Notes under the pieces: model-generated
Database searches by the model: none
What the model was told of the DNA's origin: nothing
The model's input: only the letters and a program-made list of their open reading frames with translations
Program-made: the position numbers and the translations under genes
From: Adiantum capillus-veneris
Taxonomy: Eukaryota > Streptophyta > Polypodiopsida > Polypodiales > Pteridaceae
Length of the DNA: 64,000 nt
Reading direction: 5' to 3'
NCBI GenBank assembly: GCA_014529385.2
Contig: CM043942.1
Location: forward strand, 30,156,969-30,220,968
In this document: positions 62,801 to 64,000 of the stretch, one piece after another
How the letters are laid out: every line of letters begins with the position of its first letter
How positions within the stretch are numbered: position 1 is the first letter of the stretch

Positions 62801-63786
62801 GCAAAGGTTAGTCCTACTCGTTCAAGTTCTCGCCATGCATCTTATGCTTTGATTGTTTCTAGTGTATGGGATGAGGAGAAACCTCTTTCTTTTGTTGAAG
62901 CATAAAATTCAAGAAATTGGATGGATACCATGCAATTAGAATATGACTTATAAAAATCACACATGGACTTTATGTGATTTGACTCTTGGCAAAAAGGCCG
63001 TTGGTACGAAGTGGGTTTACAAGTTGAAACGTAAGTCAGATGGTGAGATTGATCGCTACAAGGCTAGAATTGTTGCAAAAGGTTATGTACAACAGAAAGA
63101 CATTGATTATGAAGAGACTTTAGCTCCCACTTGTTGTATGGCTACTGTTTGTTCTCTATGTGCATTGGCAACTCATTTTGGATGGAATGTACATCAATCA
63201 GACATTGTTACTGCTTTCTTGAATGGTGATATATTTGAGGAAGTTTACGTGACGCAACCTCGTACTAAGTGCAAATGTAAGAAAGTGGTGATGTATTTCT
63301 CATCGTCGTTCTATATGTAGATGGTTTGCTGATTAATGGTATGAATGAGACACACATTGCTGAATTCAAGGCTAATTTGAATGCTACTTACAAGATGAAA
63401 GACTTGGGGCTTTTGCATCATTACTTGGGCATACAATTTAAGCAGTGTTATGAGATATTACCTTATGTCAAGCAAGTTACATAGAGACATTTCTATGTAA
63501 GTTTGGACTTGAGGACTGCAAACCTTTTGCTATTCCAATGGAAACGGGGTTGAAATTGAGTCTTCATGATGTTGGTGATTTTGTTGATGTCACTCTTTAT
63601 TAGATTGTTGTTGGATGCCTTATTTATGTATGCATACAAGGCCATATATCTAGTTTGCAGTCTCACACGTTATCAAATTTATGCATAGCCCAGGGTCTAA
63701 CCATTGGCAAGATGCTAAGAGGATATTTCACAACTTGAGTGGCACTTTACGTCTTGCGTTGTTATATCCCAAGGGGGGATCATTTC
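62801..63786 (+). pseudogene. Copia F1 reverse transcriptase
   Basis: RVT_2 blocks: KNHTWTLCDLTLGKKAVGTK and WVYKLKRKSDGEIDRYKARI, then NVHQSDIVTAFLNGDIFEEV and YVTQPR. A deletion removes the palm segment between TQPR and VVMYFSSSFYMDGLLINGM-like sequence, where the YVDD box is only partly preserved (frame reads LYVDGLLI). KDLGLLHHYLGIQFKQ, then frame-shifted GSNHWQDAKRIFHNLSGTL and ALLYPKGGSF complete it. It ends at the inverted LTR. Confidence 0.82.
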
Positions 63787-64000
63787 TGTTGGAATTAGGG
63801 TTGTGAGAAAACACACAGCTTGGAGAAGATGAAGGAAGCTCAAGGCACACAATAGAGAGTGTTTTACTTAGTGTGCAACAATGGAAAGATAGATAGGCCT
63901 AGAATGATGGGCGTGTATACAATGCACGAGGGAAAAAACCTCCTAAAGAGGGGAAAAATTCCCCGACGGTCCTAACTGTGTTCACACACATCATTACCAC
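63787..64000 (-). repeat. F-family LTR in inverted orientation, cut by window edge
   Basis: Begins TGTTGGAATTAGGG on plus; its reverse complement aligns to the 5' LTR of F1 (60662-60886) through GTGATGTGTGTGAACACA-type and GGACCGTCG segments at about 90 percent by eye. Roughly 11 bp of its far end lie beyond the window. It is the left end of a minus-oriented element or a solo LTR. Confidence 0.82.

Larger units (their letters stand above)
60662..63786 (+). mobile_element. Copia element F1, truncated and rearranged
   Basis: 5' LTR (60662-60886) is followed by the primer-binding site ATTGGTATCAAAGCAGG. Then come two more partial LTR pieces, the second followed by another primer-binding site, replacing most of gag. 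Gag end with zinc knuckle, protease, integrase and reverse transcriptase relics follow in order. Coding stops at LLYPKGGSF in the polymerase, where an inverted LTR of the same family starts (63787). RNase H, polypurine tract and a direct 3' LTR are missing. Confidence 0.82.

Noticed and set aside
1-64000. CRISPR arrays, bacterial operons, phage or organellar genes
   Set aside because: No regularly spaced direct repeats with unique spacers, no ribosome-binding-site/operon organisation, and no chloroplast or mitochondrial genes were seen; content is eukaryotic retroelements.

Overview
The window reads as nuclear DNA of a land plant with a large, transposon-packed genome. The evidence is plant-type retroelements throughout: Ty1/copia elements of the TNT1-94 type, a Ty3/gypsy chromovirus ending in a chromodomain, primer-binding sites matching initiator-tRNA-Met, LINEs with an RNase-H-like/zinc (zf-RVT) tail, tRNA-derived SINE-like pieces, MITEs, and long GA/CT microsatellites. 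Host coding sequence is sparse. A fern, lycophyte or other large-genome plant is plausible, but the sequence does not let me name a species.

Layout. 1-8.4 kb: mostly unrecognised, very degraded DNA with one unknown coding-like relic (2.85-3.87 kb, minus), a T-rich tract, a LINE tail and a hairpin MITE carrying a tRNA-like head. 8.4-11.6 kb: a minus-strand copia fragment abutting a minus-strand gypsy fragment. 12.85-15.1 kb: a decayed minus-strand copia, split by a near full-length plus-strand copia (15147-20547, target duplication CCTAC). 20.6-24.5 kb: short repeats, copia LTR pieces and a gag-only copia derivative. 24.5-27.7 kb: nothing recognisable beyond short tandem repeats.

28.2-30.6 kb (minus) holds the best host gene: a 785-codon open frame with a C-terminal membrane anchor, probably the last exon of a larger gene, with a LINE directly upstream. 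32.05-45.87 kb is a three-part nest: an ORF-less LTR element (A1, duplication AGCTC) carries a gag-protease element (B1, AAACA) inside it and a chromovirus (C, GCCAC) inside its right LTR. 45.9-46.6 kb is a TIR DNA transposon. 47.85-48.31 kb (plus) is an exon-like fragment resembling the HEAT repeats of TORTIFOLIA1/SPIRAL2-type microtubule proteins. 49.3-56.0 kb is a second A element (A2) whose right LTR is split by a second B element (B2, ATTAG). 56-60.6 kb holds LTR remains, microsatellites, a 300-bp dispersed repeat and a SINE-like head. 60.66-64 kb is a plus-strand copia with stacked LTR pieces, ended by an inverted LTR of its own family.

How the parts relate. No autonomous element here looks intact: every polyprotein has stops, frameshifts or lost catalytic residues. 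The A and B families look mobilised in trans, since they keep LTR, primer-binding and polypurine signals but lack reverse transcriptase and integrase. The most interesting points are the modular B family with a shared unknown 3' reading region, a promoter-proximal motif shared by several otherwise distinct LTR families, evenly spaced telo-box motifs in the chromovirus LTR, and the dated nesting order. All similarity statements are by eye; no database search was run.
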